A stretch of 64,000 bases of DNA from Amoebidium appalachense (lineage: Eukaryota > Ichthyosporea), in the NCBI GenBank assembly GCA_963693365.1, contig CAVNZM010000012.1, forward strand, positions 1,984,001-2,048,000. Reading direction: 5' to 3'. This document shows, piece after piece, positions 29,045 to 37,467 of the stretch (position 1 is its first letter; every line of letters begins with the position of its first letter). The notes below the pieces were generated by a model. That model did not search any database, had not been told where the DNA came from, and saw only the letters and a program-made list of their open reading frames with translations. The translations under genes and the position numbers were made by a program.

Positions 29045-29284
29045 ATGAATTTTCAACAAGGCACGGGCTATACCAACGACTCCGAGTACTGGCGACCGCC
29101 ACGGCCGGACCGAACGGCAGCACCACGCAACCACACCCTTATTGTCCACCCCAACGAGCACTGGGATAGGTTTCAGACGGTGTTGAACATTGGTCGTGCT
29201 GCCCAAAACGTGGCCTACGTCGGCAGCAACATCAACTACATGCAGAGGTCCTTCAGGCGGGGTGGGGGTCGGTCGTACCCCTAG
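29045..29284 (+). CDS. small protein, 79 residues, unknown
   Basis: MNFQQGTGYTNDSEYWRPP, then HTLIVHPNEHWDRFQTVL, ending in a Gly/Arg-rich tail (RRGGGRSYP). ATG context ACCACCATG. Its stop overlaps the stop of the convergent 97-residue gene (shared CTAG at 29281-29284), showing how tightly the element is packed. Identical in the outer copy. Probably a small virion or assembly protein by position. Confidence 0.65.
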   Translation: MNFQQGTGYTNDSEYWRPPRPDRTAAPRNHTLIVHPNEHWDRFQTVLNIGRAAQNVAYVGSNINYMQRSFRRGGGRSYP

Positions 29285-29574
29285 ATGTTGGTCTCCCCCT
29301 CCTGTTTCTGTATGTGGGCAAGCATGCGGGCATCCAGCTGGGCCTCGTACTCCAGCACCTTCCTCAGCTCCTCCTGCCGGTCCACCGGCACCTTCTTCTT
29401 CAACTGCCGGAACTTTTTCTCGATTTTGTTTTCGGGCTTCTTCCCTTCCGTGTTGCCGGCCGGGTCAAACTGTTTGTCGGTGCCGTGGCGTATGTAGAAC
29501 TGCAAGTAGTCGTCAAAGGTGAAGGGTGACGAGTATGCCGACGGCAAATTCTTCATGTTCTTCGGGGTGGCCAT
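29281..29574 (-). CDS. small protein, 97 residues, coiled-coil C-terminus
   Basis: Start chosen at MATPKNMKNLPSAY, with an ATG in GGCATGG; the frame is open a little further. The N-terminal half has FTFDDYLQFYIRHG. The second half is charged and helical (KIEKKFRQLKKKVP, RQEELRKVLEYEAQLDARM), likely a coiled coil. Outer copy differs at one residue (Q to H). Function unknown. Confidence 0.65.
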   Translation of the reverse strand: MATPKNMKNLPSAYSSPFTFDDYLQFYIRHGTDKQFDPAGNTEGKKPENKIEKKFRQLKKKVPVDRQEELRKVLEYEAQLDARMLAHIQKQEGETNI

Positions 29575-29615
29575 GCCTGCATGTAGCCTAGCTACTAGTG
29601 GTATGTGTGAATTTT

Positions 29616-30239
29616 TCACCACGAGATGAGGTTGGCAATGTGGTCACTGTAACTACGCTGCGGGGGAGGGGGCTGCTGTGATGCTGCCTGTGTGTGGTAC
29701 GTGCCGTAGCCCGTGTGGGGCATGCTGTGACGTATCGGTGGAGGCCCGAAGCTGCCCGGTGCACCCATGGGGTGTGGGGGTGGGGGTGGGGGCACGTAAT
29801 AGTGCTCATAGTACGGGTTGTACGGGTTGTCATACCCGTCACTCTCCTCGTAGCTGTCCTCCTCTTCATAGGTCACCCGTGCCAAGGGCTTTCGTGGGGC
29901 CTTCTTCTGCTTTGGCCGGGGGGCCTTTGGGGGTGCTACCAGTACCGGTGCTGCTGCTGGGGGTGGGGGGTCGGCTGGGCGGGTCTCCAGCACCTGCAGC
30001 TTCTGCTCAAGTTCACGGATATAGTCCTTGTTCCTACGCATGCGTTCCACCCTTGTGCTCCTACCCTTCTCCAAGGCCTCCAGCTGCCGTGCTGTGGGTT
30101 GCCGTTTGGCCCTTGCCGCGTTGCCGGCTTCCAGCACCATGGGGTCCACACCCATACCGGTGTTGGTGGTTTCGTTGGACACCGGTTGGTCGGCCTCACC
30201 GTCCGACATGCGCTCGATTTGGTTCTCGTCGGTTGACAT
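29616..30239 (-). CDS. Pro-rich protein with coiled coil, 207 residues
   Basis: Starts MSTDENQIERMSDGEA. An acidic N-terminus is followed by a Lys/Arg-rich helical region (ARQLEALEKGRST, MRRNKDYIRELEQKLQVLE), a Pro/Ala linker, a basic PRPKQKKAPRKP patch, an acidic YEEEDSYEESDGY patch and a Pro/Tyr/His-rich tail. It may be a scaffold-like or minor core protein. In the outer copy a TAC codon has become TAA, cutting the last 67 residues or so. It diverges from the Cys-rich gene with 93 bp between ATGs. Confidence 0.65.
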   Translation of the reverse strand: MSTDENQIERMSDGEADQPVSNETTNTGMGVDPMVLEAGNAARAKRQPTARQLEALEKGRSTRVERMRRNKDYIRELEQKLQVLETRPADPPPPAAAPVLVAPPKAPRPKQKKAPRKPLARVTYEEEDSYEESDGYDNPYNPYYEHYYVPPPPPPHPMGAPGSFGPPPIRHSMPHTGYGTYHTQAASQQPPPPQRSYSDHIANLISW

Positions 30240-30332
30240 TGTTGGTGTTACCAATAGGGACACATTTTTTCCAACGTTGGGCGTACATACGTCCAAAAAA
30301 TGTGTGCCCACTATCAAACACGGTCAACCAAC

Positions 30333-30569
30333 ATGGTCGGCACAACGTCCAAGAGCGCGTCCGACACGGATGCCGAGCCGTGGCAGCACGCGTGCGACTT
30401 CTGTGGGCACTGGTTCCGGTGTGCCACGCAGGAGGAGGGGCCAGGCTGTGACTTTGACTGTGGGTGCACCATGACGTGGCTGGGGGACGAGCCTACGTAC
30501 CTCTGCAGTTTCAAGTGCCTCGACGAGTTTACCGTCTACAACGTGCAGATCGACAGCTGCCGTCATTAA
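30333..30569 (+). CDS. small Cys-rich (zinc-binding type) protein
   Basis: 78 residues from MVGTTSKSASDTD. Cys pairs CDFCGHWFRC, CDFDCGC and CSFKC are arranged as in small zinc-ribbon or treble-clef domains. It sits directly upstream of the packaging ATPase on the same strand, 28 bp between stop and next ATG, so probably one transcript. A DNA- or protein-binding role is inferred from the fold type only. Outer copy differs by T to M. Confidence 0.65.
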   Translation: MVGTTSKSASDTDAEPWQHACDFCGHWFRCATQEEGPGCDFDCGCTMTWLGDEPTYLCSFKCLDEFTVYNVQIDSCRH

Positions 30570-30597
30570 TTTTAGCCACCCTACACTGAGTGACACC

Positions 30598-31341
30598 ATG
30601 CACCCTACCCCACCCATAGCCGTCAACCCCTTGCCGGCACCACTGTCGGTGGAGCACATTCCGATGACGTGTGACACCAAACTGAACGTGCCCTACCCCC
30701 TCATGGACAACGTGTTCTTCTTTTTGCTTATTGGCCAGCCTGGTTCTGGCAAGTCCAACCTGCTCGTCAACCTCATTGCCCGGGAGGGCGAGTTCTACAA
30801 TAAACAGTTTGACCGTGTGTACATTTTCAGCCCGAGCATGCACACCCTCGGCACGGCCCTGAAAATTCCCAAGGCCCGCCTGCACCAGGACGTCACCTTC
30901 CTCCCCGAGATTCTCAAACTGTCCCTCCAACACAAGAAGGTCAACCCAAATTACCGGATGTTGTTGGTGTTCGACGACATGTCCCATATTTTCCGAAAAT
31001 CCGGCAACCTCCGTGAATTTGTACGTATGGCACAGAACCGACGACACATTGGTGTGTCGGTGATGATGGTGGGGCAGAAATTGAACAAGATCCCCCTTGA
31101 GCTACGTAGCCAGGCCGATGCCTTGGCCTATTTTAAGAACACCAACAACACCGAGCTCAAGGTGTTGAGGGACGAGTTCTTGCCGGCCCTCGAAACCCCC
31201 CAGTTTTTCGAGCTCATGGACACGGTCTACCGGGACAAGCACGTCTTTCTTTTTATCCGGCTGAACGAGGGTCGGATGTTTCGCAATTTTGAGGAGGAGG
31301 TGGTGCTCGGCACGAATGAAAAAAATGTCGACCATGTGTAA
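30598..31341 (+). CDS. ATP: genome packaging ATPase, A32/FtsK-HerA type
   Basis: 247 residues. Walker A is GQPGSGKS at residues 46-53, Walker B is LLVFDDM at 122-128, and a polar strand MMVGQ at 156-160 follows RRHIGVSV, as in the A32-like packaging ATPases of nucleocytoplasmic viruses, virophages and Polintons. Length is in the usual range. It would drive DNA into preformed capsids. It is followed after 12 bp by the capsid gene, the usual pairing in this lineage. Confidence 0.93.
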   Translation: MHPTPPIAVNPLPAPLSVEHIPMTCDTKLNVPYPLMDNVFFFLLIGQPGSGKSNLLVNLIAREGEFYNKQFDRVYIFSPSMHTLGTALKIPKARLHQDVTFLPEILKLSLQHKKVNPNYRMLLVFDDMSHIFRKSGNLREFVRMAQNRRHIGVSVMMVGQKLNKIPLELRSQADALAYFKNTNNTELKVLRDEFLPALETPQFFELMDTVYRDKHVFLFIRLNEGRMFRNFEEEVVLGTNEKNVDHV

Positions 31342-31353
31342 CACACCGGCAAC

Positions 31354-33102
31354 ATGGCAGCCCCCTACGACGCCTCCGTGCCCCTCAACCTGGCCTACCA
31401 CAAGCTGACGGACGCCGGCACCTACTCACCTGTCGAGCTCAGCCACATTAACCGCCGATCGACCGTCAAGACCTATCCGGTGACCGGCTCGACGTACAGC
31501 TCCAAGGGGCAGCGTGTGATTCGATTCTCCCTGCCTGCCGTGGGCTTCCTGGACTGTCTCAACAGCTACATGACGTTCCAGTTCAAGGCCAACGTCCCCA
31601 ACGCCCCCGAGAACGTGGGTGTCAAGGTGGAGAGACTGCGGAAGTTCCCCCTCCCTGACCAGCTCGACCACCCCATCAGCAACAACCAGGACACTGTCGG
31701 CTATGAGGGTACCACTGTGCCCCAGACCGGGACGGCTGATTCTGACACCCTCAATCCGGCGGCTGTTGCCAGTAAGGACATTTTCCCTCTCAAGGTCCGT
31801 AACCTGGAGGGTATGGCTATGATGGGTGGTCACCTGTGCTCCTCGGCTGCCCCCTTTGACCGTGCCCGCGTGTCCATCAACGGCACTACCGTGGAGGACA
31901 TTTCTGGGTACAACCACCTCATGATCAACCTTGAACGCTTCCTGTCGTCGGCCGACTACGGCAACTGCCCTGCCGGCCGCATGCATGGCACCTACGGGCC
32001 CCAGGACGACGACTGGGAGTACGCAGACAAGTGGAATACGGCTGTCGATAGTAAATACGCTCTCTTCAACCCCGACCCGCTCAAGAGGCTGTTTGGCATT
32101 GAAAAGCTCAAGGACGTAGCCCCCCTTGCCAATGACACCTTGATACCCACACCCGCCGAGGCCGACAGTGTACCCGGCAAGGACCGCATTACAGACGGCA
32201 AGTACCTCGACTACACCAAGAAGGTGGCCAAGTGGCCACCCCAGCAGGTCAACGTTCAGGCCCAGATCGATGCCACTGACGGGTTCACCTACATTCATCA
32301 GCTCAAGCTCGGCCTCATGCGTTCCGGCAGGTACCTGCCCCTGTCATACATGGGGGAGGTACAGATCGAGCTGTCGCTGGGGGAGGCCAACCAGGTGCTG
32401 TACGTGCCCACCGAGAACGCGGAATGGGTGAAGGACGTGTCCTACGAGATTATCAACCCCGTCTTCCACTGTGAAATTATTGAGTGGAACGCCGTGTACA
32501 CGGCCGGCTTTGAGAAGGCTCTGATGGAGAAGAACGTGTATATTCCATACAGCACGTTCACCCATTTCCAGAGCTACGTCAAGGGGGGCAGTCCTGCCGA
32601 CCTGCACATTTCGTTCCGGGGGCGGAACGTCAAGTCCCTGCTGTCCCTGGTGAGGAGTGGCAACGACTGGGCCCAAGCAAACAGCGAGACGTTCAGGTCC
32701 AAGCGTAGTAACATCACCAGCTACCAGATCAAGATAGGACCCTACCAGAAGCCCCTCGACGAGATTCGAGTGTCCTCGAACAACTGTGCCGAGGCATGGG
32801 CGGAGTTGGCCAAGGCCCTGTACTTCTTGGGTGACGTCACGGCCGACTGCATGTACAACAGCACTGCCTGGCCGGATAAACAGTTCATGATTGCCCTTGA
32901 CCTGGAGAGGGACCGTGACCTGTACTCTGGCCTCGACACCAGCTCCGATGCTACCCCCATTCTGCTGCACCTCAACACGGAGAAGTTCACCAGCGGTACC
33001 TCCAGAGCCAACGAGTACGACGACCTGACCCTTGACACGTTTGTGCACCATGAAAACGTGCTTGTGCTGTCTGGTGCCCGTGAGGTGACGGTGGAGGCCT
33101 AG
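31354..33102 (+). CDS. MCP: major capsid protein, double jelly-roll
   Basis: 582 residues. The N-terminal block (residues about 42-75: YPVTGSTYSSKGQRVIRFSL followed by GFLDCLNSYMTF) and the later LHISFRGRNVKSLLSLVRSG are typical of the capsid proteins of Polintons and Polinton-like viruses. Overall beta-rich composition with long loops and length fit two jelly rolls. Position after the packaging ATPase supports it. The protein should form trimers that tile an icosahedral shell. This gene of the outer copy lies beyond the window. Confidence 0.85.
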   Translation: MAAPYDASVPLNLAYHKLTDAGTYSPVELSHINRRSTVKTYPVTGSTYSSKGQRVIRFSLPAVGFLDCLNSYMTFQFKANVPNAPENVGVKVERLRKFPLPDQLDHPISNNQDTVGYEGTTVPQTGTADSDTLNPAAVASKDIFPLKVRNLEGMAMMGGHLCSSAAPFDRARVSINGTTVEDISGYNHLMINLERFLSSADYGNCPAGRMHGTYGPQDDDWEYADKWNTAVDSKYALFNPDPLKRLFGIEKLKDVAPLANDTLIPTPAEADSVPGKDRITDGKYLDYTKKVAKWPPQQVNVQAQIDATDGFTYIHQLKLGLMRSGRYLPLSYMGEVQIELSLGEANQVLYVPTENAEWVKDVSYEIINPVFHCEIIEWNAVYTAGFEKALMEKNVYIPYSTFTHFQSYVKGGSPADLHISFRGRNVKSLLSLVRSGNDWAQANSETFRSKRSNITSYQIKIGPYQKPLDEIRVSSNNCAEAWAELAKALYFLGDVTADCMYNSTAWPDKQFMIALDLERDRDLYSGLDTSSDATPILLHLNTEKFTSGTSRANEYDDLTLDTFVHHENVLVLSGAREVTVEA

Positions 33103-33122
33103 AGTGCTAAATTGTGTCTGGC

Positions 33123-33130
33123 TATATAAA
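33123..33130 (+). promoter_or_regulatory. TATA box before the 124-residue gene
   Basis: TATATAAA lies 20 bp upstream of the next ATG in an otherwise GC-rich 48-bp gap, suggesting a separate promoter after the capsid gene. Confidence 0.45.
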
Positions 33131-33150
33131 AACAAGCACACACGGCAAAC

Positions 33151-33525
33151 ATGGCTACCGACACTGCTATTGTACCGTGGGCACCTACACCAACCCAGGC
33201 AGCCGTGTACGGCTACAAGGTGGCTCCACAGGCCGAGTACGAGGCAGCCTATGTTGCCCCCTACCGTGTACCTCACACGGACGGCACCTTCCAGGCCGGG
33301 GTGTACGGTGTGCCGTTCCGTGAGCTGCCGACTTTCGGCAACCTGCCCGCCGACAACCACCTACCCTCCATGCCGGGCAGGAGTGGTCTGGGTAGCAGGG
33401 GTCTCCCGTTCAACAACCAGACCTACTACCTGGACTTTGCACCCGTGAGGGTGGGCCGTAGTGGTGACCCCCAGAACAGCTTTACCAGGCAACCCATGGC
33501 ACAGTATGCCGGGTTCTCCAAATAA
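33151..33525 (+). CDS. small Pro/Tyr-rich putative virion protein
   Basis: 124 residues, MATDTAIVPWAPTPTQAAVY. Rich in Pro, Tyr, Gly and Ala with repeated VYG/YGV units and a C-terminal RQPMAQYAGFSK. It sits between the capsid protein and the Pro-repeat gene, so a cement or minor capsid function is plausible. No family recognised. Confidence 0.65.
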   Translation: MATDTAIVPWAPTPTQAAVYGYKVAPQAEYEAAYVAPYRVPHTDGTFQAGVYGVPFRELPTFGNLPADNHLPSMPGRSGLGSRGLPFNNQTYYLDFAPVRVGRSGDPQNSFTRQPMAQYAGFSK

Positions 33526-33558
33526 TAAACACCAGTTTACAACAATACCGTGTCCACC

Positions 33559-34014
33559 ATGTCCCCCAACGTGCAGCAGCCTCATGGGCACGCTGATGAC
33601 TTGGACAAGCATTTGGGTTGGTTACAACGTGTGGGCCATTACCGTGTCAGCTACAAGCACCCACACGAGGTCGCCGGGGAAACGTGGCGTGAGCTCCCTG
33701 TCGGTTTGTTTGGGTCTTTGCAGCAGCGGTTGCACCCGGATGAATACCGTAAGCTCATTAGGGAGGGTCCCGAGGCCTTCCTCAGGCTCAAGTACATGGA
33801 CCCTGACCATGGGTCTTTGTGGGGTGGGCATCCGCCGGAGGTGGTTAAGGTGGACCTAGACTACATGGACTACTACTCCCACCTCAAGGACAAGTACGGT
33901 AGCTCGTACGTGTGGACCAGACCCCGACCACCCCCTCCCCCCGTGCCTGACGTGACCCCACTGACACCCCCTCCCCTCCCCCACCCCGTCCGACCACCCA
34001 ACCAAGTCAGCTGA
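33559..34014 (+). CDS. putative structural protein, 151 residues (possibly the N-terminus of the next gene)
   Basis: Starts MSPNVQQPHGHADDLDK in CCACCATG. A globular part (WLQRVGHYRVSYKHPHE, FGSLQQRLHPDEYRKLI) ends in a Pro-rich tail (RPRPPPPPVPDVTPL) and a TGA at 34012. A second frame (+1 relative) opens at 33965 within this tail. It continues the Pro-rich character through five 90-bp repeats and straight into the 447-residue frame downstream. Either the two are separate genes, or one gene is split by an indel or frameshift in the C-rich DNA. Confidence 0.6.
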   Translation: MSPNVQQPHGHADDLDKHLGWLQRVGHYRVSYKHPHEVAGETWRELPVGLFGSLQQRLHPDEYRKLIREGPEAFLRLKYMDPDHGSLWGGHPPEVVKVDLDYMDYYSHLKDKYGSSYVWTRPRPPPPPVPDVTPLTPPPLPHPVRPPNQVS

Positions 34015-34196
34015 CCCTCCCATACCCTACCCACCCCCGGGCTGGCACCCTGGACCACCACCACCACGGCCAACGTCTGCCATACGTCCCCCTGCCCGTG
34101 TCTCCAAGGGACCGCTGACACCCCACACGGGCGGCTCGACCACGAGTCCCCGACCGTCGGGTTTCCTAGGGCAGAAGGGACCCAAACCCACCCGTA

Positions 34197-34633
34197 CACC
34201 CCTCCCGTACCCACCCCCCAACTGGCACCCCGGCCCACTGCCCACGACCCCTGCAGCACCCCACCTGCCTGCCAAGCCCGACGGGCCACCCCTCCCGTAC
34301 CCACCCCCCAACTGGCGCCCCGGCCCACTGCCCACGACCCCTGCAGCACCCCACCTGCCTGCCAAGCCCGACGGGCCACCCCTCCCGTACCCACCCCCCA
34401 ACTGGCACCCCGGCCCACTGCCCACGACCCCTGCAGCACCCCACCTGCCCGCCAAGCCCGACGGGCCACCCCTCCCGTACCCACCCCCCAACTGGCACCC
34501 CGGCCCACTGCCCACGACCCCTGCAGCACCCCACCTGCCTGCCAAGCCCGACGGGCCACCCCTCCCGTACCCACCCCCCAACTGGCACCCCGGCCCACTG
34601 CCCACGACCCCTGCGGCACCCCACCTGCCGGCC
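34197..34633 (+). repeat. five tandem 90-bp repeats, Pro-rich when translated
   Basis: Near-perfect units starting at about 34201, 34291, 34381, 34471 and 34561. In the frame that leads into the 447-residue protein each gives a 30-residue unit with LPYPPPNWHPGPLPTTPAAP and HLPAKPDGPP. That frame has no stop from 33965 to 35977. A degenerate precursor unit (PYPPPGWHPGPPPP) lies at about 34020. Open frames on the opposite strand are shadows. Confidence 0.9.
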
Positions 34634-35977
34634 ATGGCACCAACCAGCACGGCAACTTCTGCAACACCGACCGAGACTCAGCTAGCCGAAGCCACCACTG
34701 CTGCCGTTGCCACTATTGAGGACGACTCCTTTTGGGCCCCCCTCTCGGAGCTGGAGAGGTGGCTCATGTTGAACCACCCGAATTGGTGGAGGGTGGCACA
34801 GATAGGTGGCCTCGCTCTTGTCAAGTGGATCCTCTGGGGTCTCGGGGACAAGGGCAACCAGGCGAGGGCTGCAAGGGCTGCCGGGAGGGAGTTTGGCCGT
34901 GTTCTAAGTGCACCACCACCACTGGCATTCCTAACCGAGACTCCGACGGTTCACCCCTCCCTTGCTGCCACCTACTACCCAACGACTAAAAAGTCGGTCA
35001 CCATGAAGGGGGGAGGGACGACACCTGCACTCTGGAGACCCCCCACGAGCCCGGCTGCACCGTCAACCACTCTGCAAGGGGGACTCGAGGGTCCCACGTC
35101 TGCTACCCCACCCGATGAGGGGACCTATGAGCCCGTACCGGTGACCCGTACCGACAAGGGTTCCTCCGGTATGAACGCGTTGCTGGGGCCACTCAAACGG
35201 ATGCACGGTGAGAGCCTGGAGGAGTATGAGAGACGGATGTACGAGCAAAACTCAGTGTTTGACAACCCGGCCTTGACACCCTATATGAAATCGGTGTTGA
35301 AACGTGGCGTTGAAGCACTTTCAGCGGGTGGGGAGAGGCTGGCTAGTGTGGTCGGAGGGGGCAGCCTGCAGGAAGCTGTGTTGGGTGACCAGGGCCTTAT
35401 CACCGAGGTGAAAAACGTCGGAAAGCACTTGCTGGAGTACTACGTGCAGCAGCACAAGTCGACTCCACCGGCCTCCTCCACCCCTCTAGCTATAGAGCAC
35501 GACCCTTCGGGTGGCCGTAGGTCCGGGAGAAAGCCTCCCCCTGCAGGCCCCTCTGCAGAACCAAGTCCGGCTACGCGTCATGACGGCTACAAGTCGGGGG
35601 ACCTACCACACCACACACAGCACCCACACGTCCGAGCAGCCCTTCCGTTGGTTAGGGCAGCCCTACCGACTGTTGGCCGGGCCCTTGGTTTTCAACCGGA
35701 CACTGTGAGACTGGCACAGCTTGCACTGGACTACACCACTGGTACCACCGAGGAGGATAAGAAGAAGAAAGACACCAAGAAGAAGGGTACGAAGAAGAAG
35801 GACGGCAAGAAGAAGGACACCAAGAAGAAGGAGGACACCAAGAAGAAGGACACCAAGAAGAAGGACGTCAAGAAGAAGGAGGACACCAAGAAGAAGGACA
35901 CCAAGAAGAAGAAGGACACCAAGAAGAAACCAGCGGCAAGAAGAAGGGTAAATAATCTACGCCACAGGCAACAGTGA
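34634..35977 (+). CDS. putative core/minor virion protein with Lys-rich tail
   Basis: 447 residues from MAPTSTATSATPTETQ; the ATG is in a strong GCCATGG context, although the frame is open upstream through the Pro repeats. The central part has LSELERWLMLNHPNWWRVAQ and LEEYERRMYEQNSVFDNPAL. A Gly/Val amphipathic stretch (ALSAGGERLASVVGGGSLQEAV) resembles membrane-active or capsid-interior peptides. The tail (encoded at about 35758-35940) is a run of about 12 DTKKK/KKED units followed by RRR. This strongly basic tail would bind DNA, as core proteins of adenovirus-like particles do; the comparison is functional, not a family match. Confidence 0.65.
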   Translation: MAPTSTATSATPTETQLAEATTAAVATIEDDSFWAPLSELERWLMLNHPNWWRVAQIGGLALVKWILWGLGDKGNQARAARAAGREFGRVLSAPPPLAFLTETPTVHPSLAATYYPTTKKSVTMKGGGTTPALWRPPTSPAAPSTTLQGGLEGPTSATPPDEGTYEPVPVTRTDKGSSGMNALLGPLKRMHGESLEEYERRMYEQNSVFDNPALTPYMKSVLKRGVEALSAGGERLASVVGGGSLQEAVLGDQGLITEVKNVGKHLLEYYVQQHKSTPPASSTPLAIEHDPSGGRRSGRKPPPAGPSAEPSPATRHDGYKSGDLPHHTQHPHVRAALPLVRAALPTVGRALGFQPDTVRLAQLALDYTTGTTEEDKKKKDTKKKGTKKKDGKKKDTKKKEDTKKKDTKKKDVKKKEDTKKKDTKKKKDTKKKPAARRRVNNLRHRQQ

Positions 35978-36231
35978 CACCACCACCACCAATATGGCAC
36001 CCGGCACGGAGCACATGCGCATGTATGCGTTGCCACACACCCTTGCCCCCCTCCCCGTACCCCCTCCCCTACCGCACCCGACCGACCCCCGGGCCTGTAC
36101 CCCAAACCCGACCGTTCTACGGGCCGGGAAACACCGTCATTGAGGGCCCAGGGGGGACCATGAGGCCGAGGCCGGCCACGTACACACCTTGGCCTGTGGC
36201 TGCCGACAAGAGCTCCTTCCAGAACTATTAA
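35974..36231 (+). CDS. small Pro-rich gene with unclear frame
   Basis: Two frames share this stretch. One starts at the ATG at 35993 (MAPGTEHMRMYALP, context CCAATATGG) but loses coding character and stops about 50 codons on. The other lacks an upstream ATG and carries a protein-like C-terminus (RPFYGPGNTVIEGPGG, ending DKSSFQNY at 36231). A gene starting at 35993 and shifting frame in the C-rich run near 36050 would explain both. Alternatively a 23-residue peptide starts at 36160. I regard a homopolymer indel or base-calling error as likely. Confidence 0.4.
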   Translation: MTPPPPIWHPARSTCACMRCHTPLPPSPYPLPYRTRPTPGPVPQTRPFYGPGNTVIEGPGGTMRPRPATYTPWPVAADKSSFQNY

Positions 36232-36270
36232 ATATTGTGTGTGGTTGTGTAAACACCCTACTTCTGCAAC

Positions 36271-36462
36271 ATGGAGCTCAACATTGGCGGGCCCCCCATA
36301 CGTAAGAAGCCGTTCATTTTTCCGGAGCAGAACAACAGCTTAAACGTCATGGACGTCTCGACCATACGTGACTTCCGGGAACGCCCGTTGGCCTACACCG
36401 TACCGTTGTCCGGCATCAACGCCAACCGTCCCATACGCACGGCACCTGTGGTGTTTAAATAA
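36271..36462 (+). CDS. small protein, 63 residues, unknown
   Basis: MELNIGGPPIRKKPFIFPE, ending RTAPVVFK. ATG in GCAACATGG, 36 bp after an AATATTGTGTGTGG sequence similar to motifs before other genes here. The last gene of the rightward block; the next gene converges on it. Confidence 0.6.
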   Translation: MELNIGGPPIRKKPFIFPEQNNSLNVMDVSTIRDFRERPLAYTVPLSGINANRPIRTAPVVFK

Positions 36463-36579
36463 ACTTGAGTGGGTCGACGGTAGTGTGGGCACGTGCTGGC
36501 ACACCCCCTACCACCACCTGCTACCCCTAACATATTGTGCACATGTCTTGTATTTAGGTCACGGTACAGTAGCACCAGG

Positions 36580-37467
36580 CTACAGGTAAAACATGTTGTA
36601 TTCCACAAGCATGTGGTAGTTTTTAAGGTCCCTCTCCAGCTGCACCCACACCTTGTCACTCTTGACTCTAGTCACCTTGCTTTTGACGGCCGGCACCAGC
36701 CTAGCCACCACCTCAGCATCCATACCACCCACTAATTCCACCATTTTCACCAGCAGGAACGGGTACCCCACAAAGTTCTTCCTTGTGTCCTCCTTGTGCC
36801 TCCTATGCCACGACAAGGAGAACTTAAACATGCCCATCAACAGCTCGAGCTGTTCACACGTGAACCTAGGGAGGGGGTGACCGTACAGCCTGTTTAATAT
36901 ATAAGGTACACGCATGTAGTGTTTTGTAAGCTTGTTCTGTCTCAACACCCTCCTTGCCTGGTCTGCATTCTCTATGTGTGCCACACCCCTGAATGCTGCC
37001 ACCACCCCCTCCTGCATGTCCCCCATGGAAGCATTCAACCCCTGCACCGACTGAAGTAGCTGCTTGAAGTGGTTGATGTGTCTGTATGGCTGTGACCTCT
37101 TCCTGTCCCAGAAGGCCGTGCACCCCTCATAGGTCTTCCTCCCCTCACCGTCACTCCCCTCCCACCCCCTCCCGTCGTACACCCAGTCCTCCTCCCCCTC
37201 TCCCTCCCCCTCCTCCCCCCCTTTCCCTCCCCCCTCCTCGTACACGTACTCCTGGACTCCTCCGTCGTGCCCGTAGTCGTCGTGTCCCCCCGTGGACGTC
37301 TCCCTGTTGCAGTATGCCCACCAACATGCATTCGGTGGTTGTAGTGGGGGTGGGGGTGGGGGTGTGGTCGGGCTACAGTACATGTCGAAGAGGAAGGGGC
37401 ATAAGTCTAGCAGCTTCTCGGGGTCTGTGGTGTCTGCCACCATACTTAGCAGTGTGTCTTCATCCAT
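36580..37467 (-). CDS. VLTF3-like late transcription factor
   Basis: 295 residues. The C-terminal part (residues about 128-281) has the signature layout of the poxvirus VLTF3-like family: YRHINHFKQLLQSVQG, then LRQNKLTKHYMRVPYILNRL, LPRFTCEQLELLMGMFKFS, RKNFVGYPFLLVKMVELVG and DKVWVQLERDL. The N-terminus has a few Cys (C23, C31, C48, C53), which may be a degenerate zinc site, and a very acidic Gly/Glu block (residues 78-95). Members of this family direct late gene transcription in large DNA viruses. Here it is the likely activator of the virion genes. The assignment is by remembered family pattern, not by a search. Confidence 0.75.
   Translation of the reverse strand: MDEDTLLSMVADTTDPEKLLDLCPFLFDMYCSPTTPPPPPPLQPPNACWWAYCNRETSTGGHDDYGHDGGVQEYVYEEGGGKGGEEGEGEGEEDWVYDGRGWEGSDGEGRKTYEGCTAFWDRKRSQPYRHINHFKQLLQSVQGLNASMGDMQEGVVAAFRGVAHIENADQARRVLRQNKLTKHYMRVPYILNRLYGHPLPRFTCEQLELLMGMFKFSLSWHRRHKEDTRKNFVGYPFLLVKMVELVGGMDAEVVARLVPAVKSKVTRVKSDKVWVQLERDLKNYHMLVEYNMFYL

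Noticed and set aside
33873-34667. Minus-strand Gly/Trp/Arg-rich frames over the 90-bp repeats
   Set aside because: They are open because of the repeat length (multiple of three). The plus-strand frame continues into a real gene and has the better protein character.
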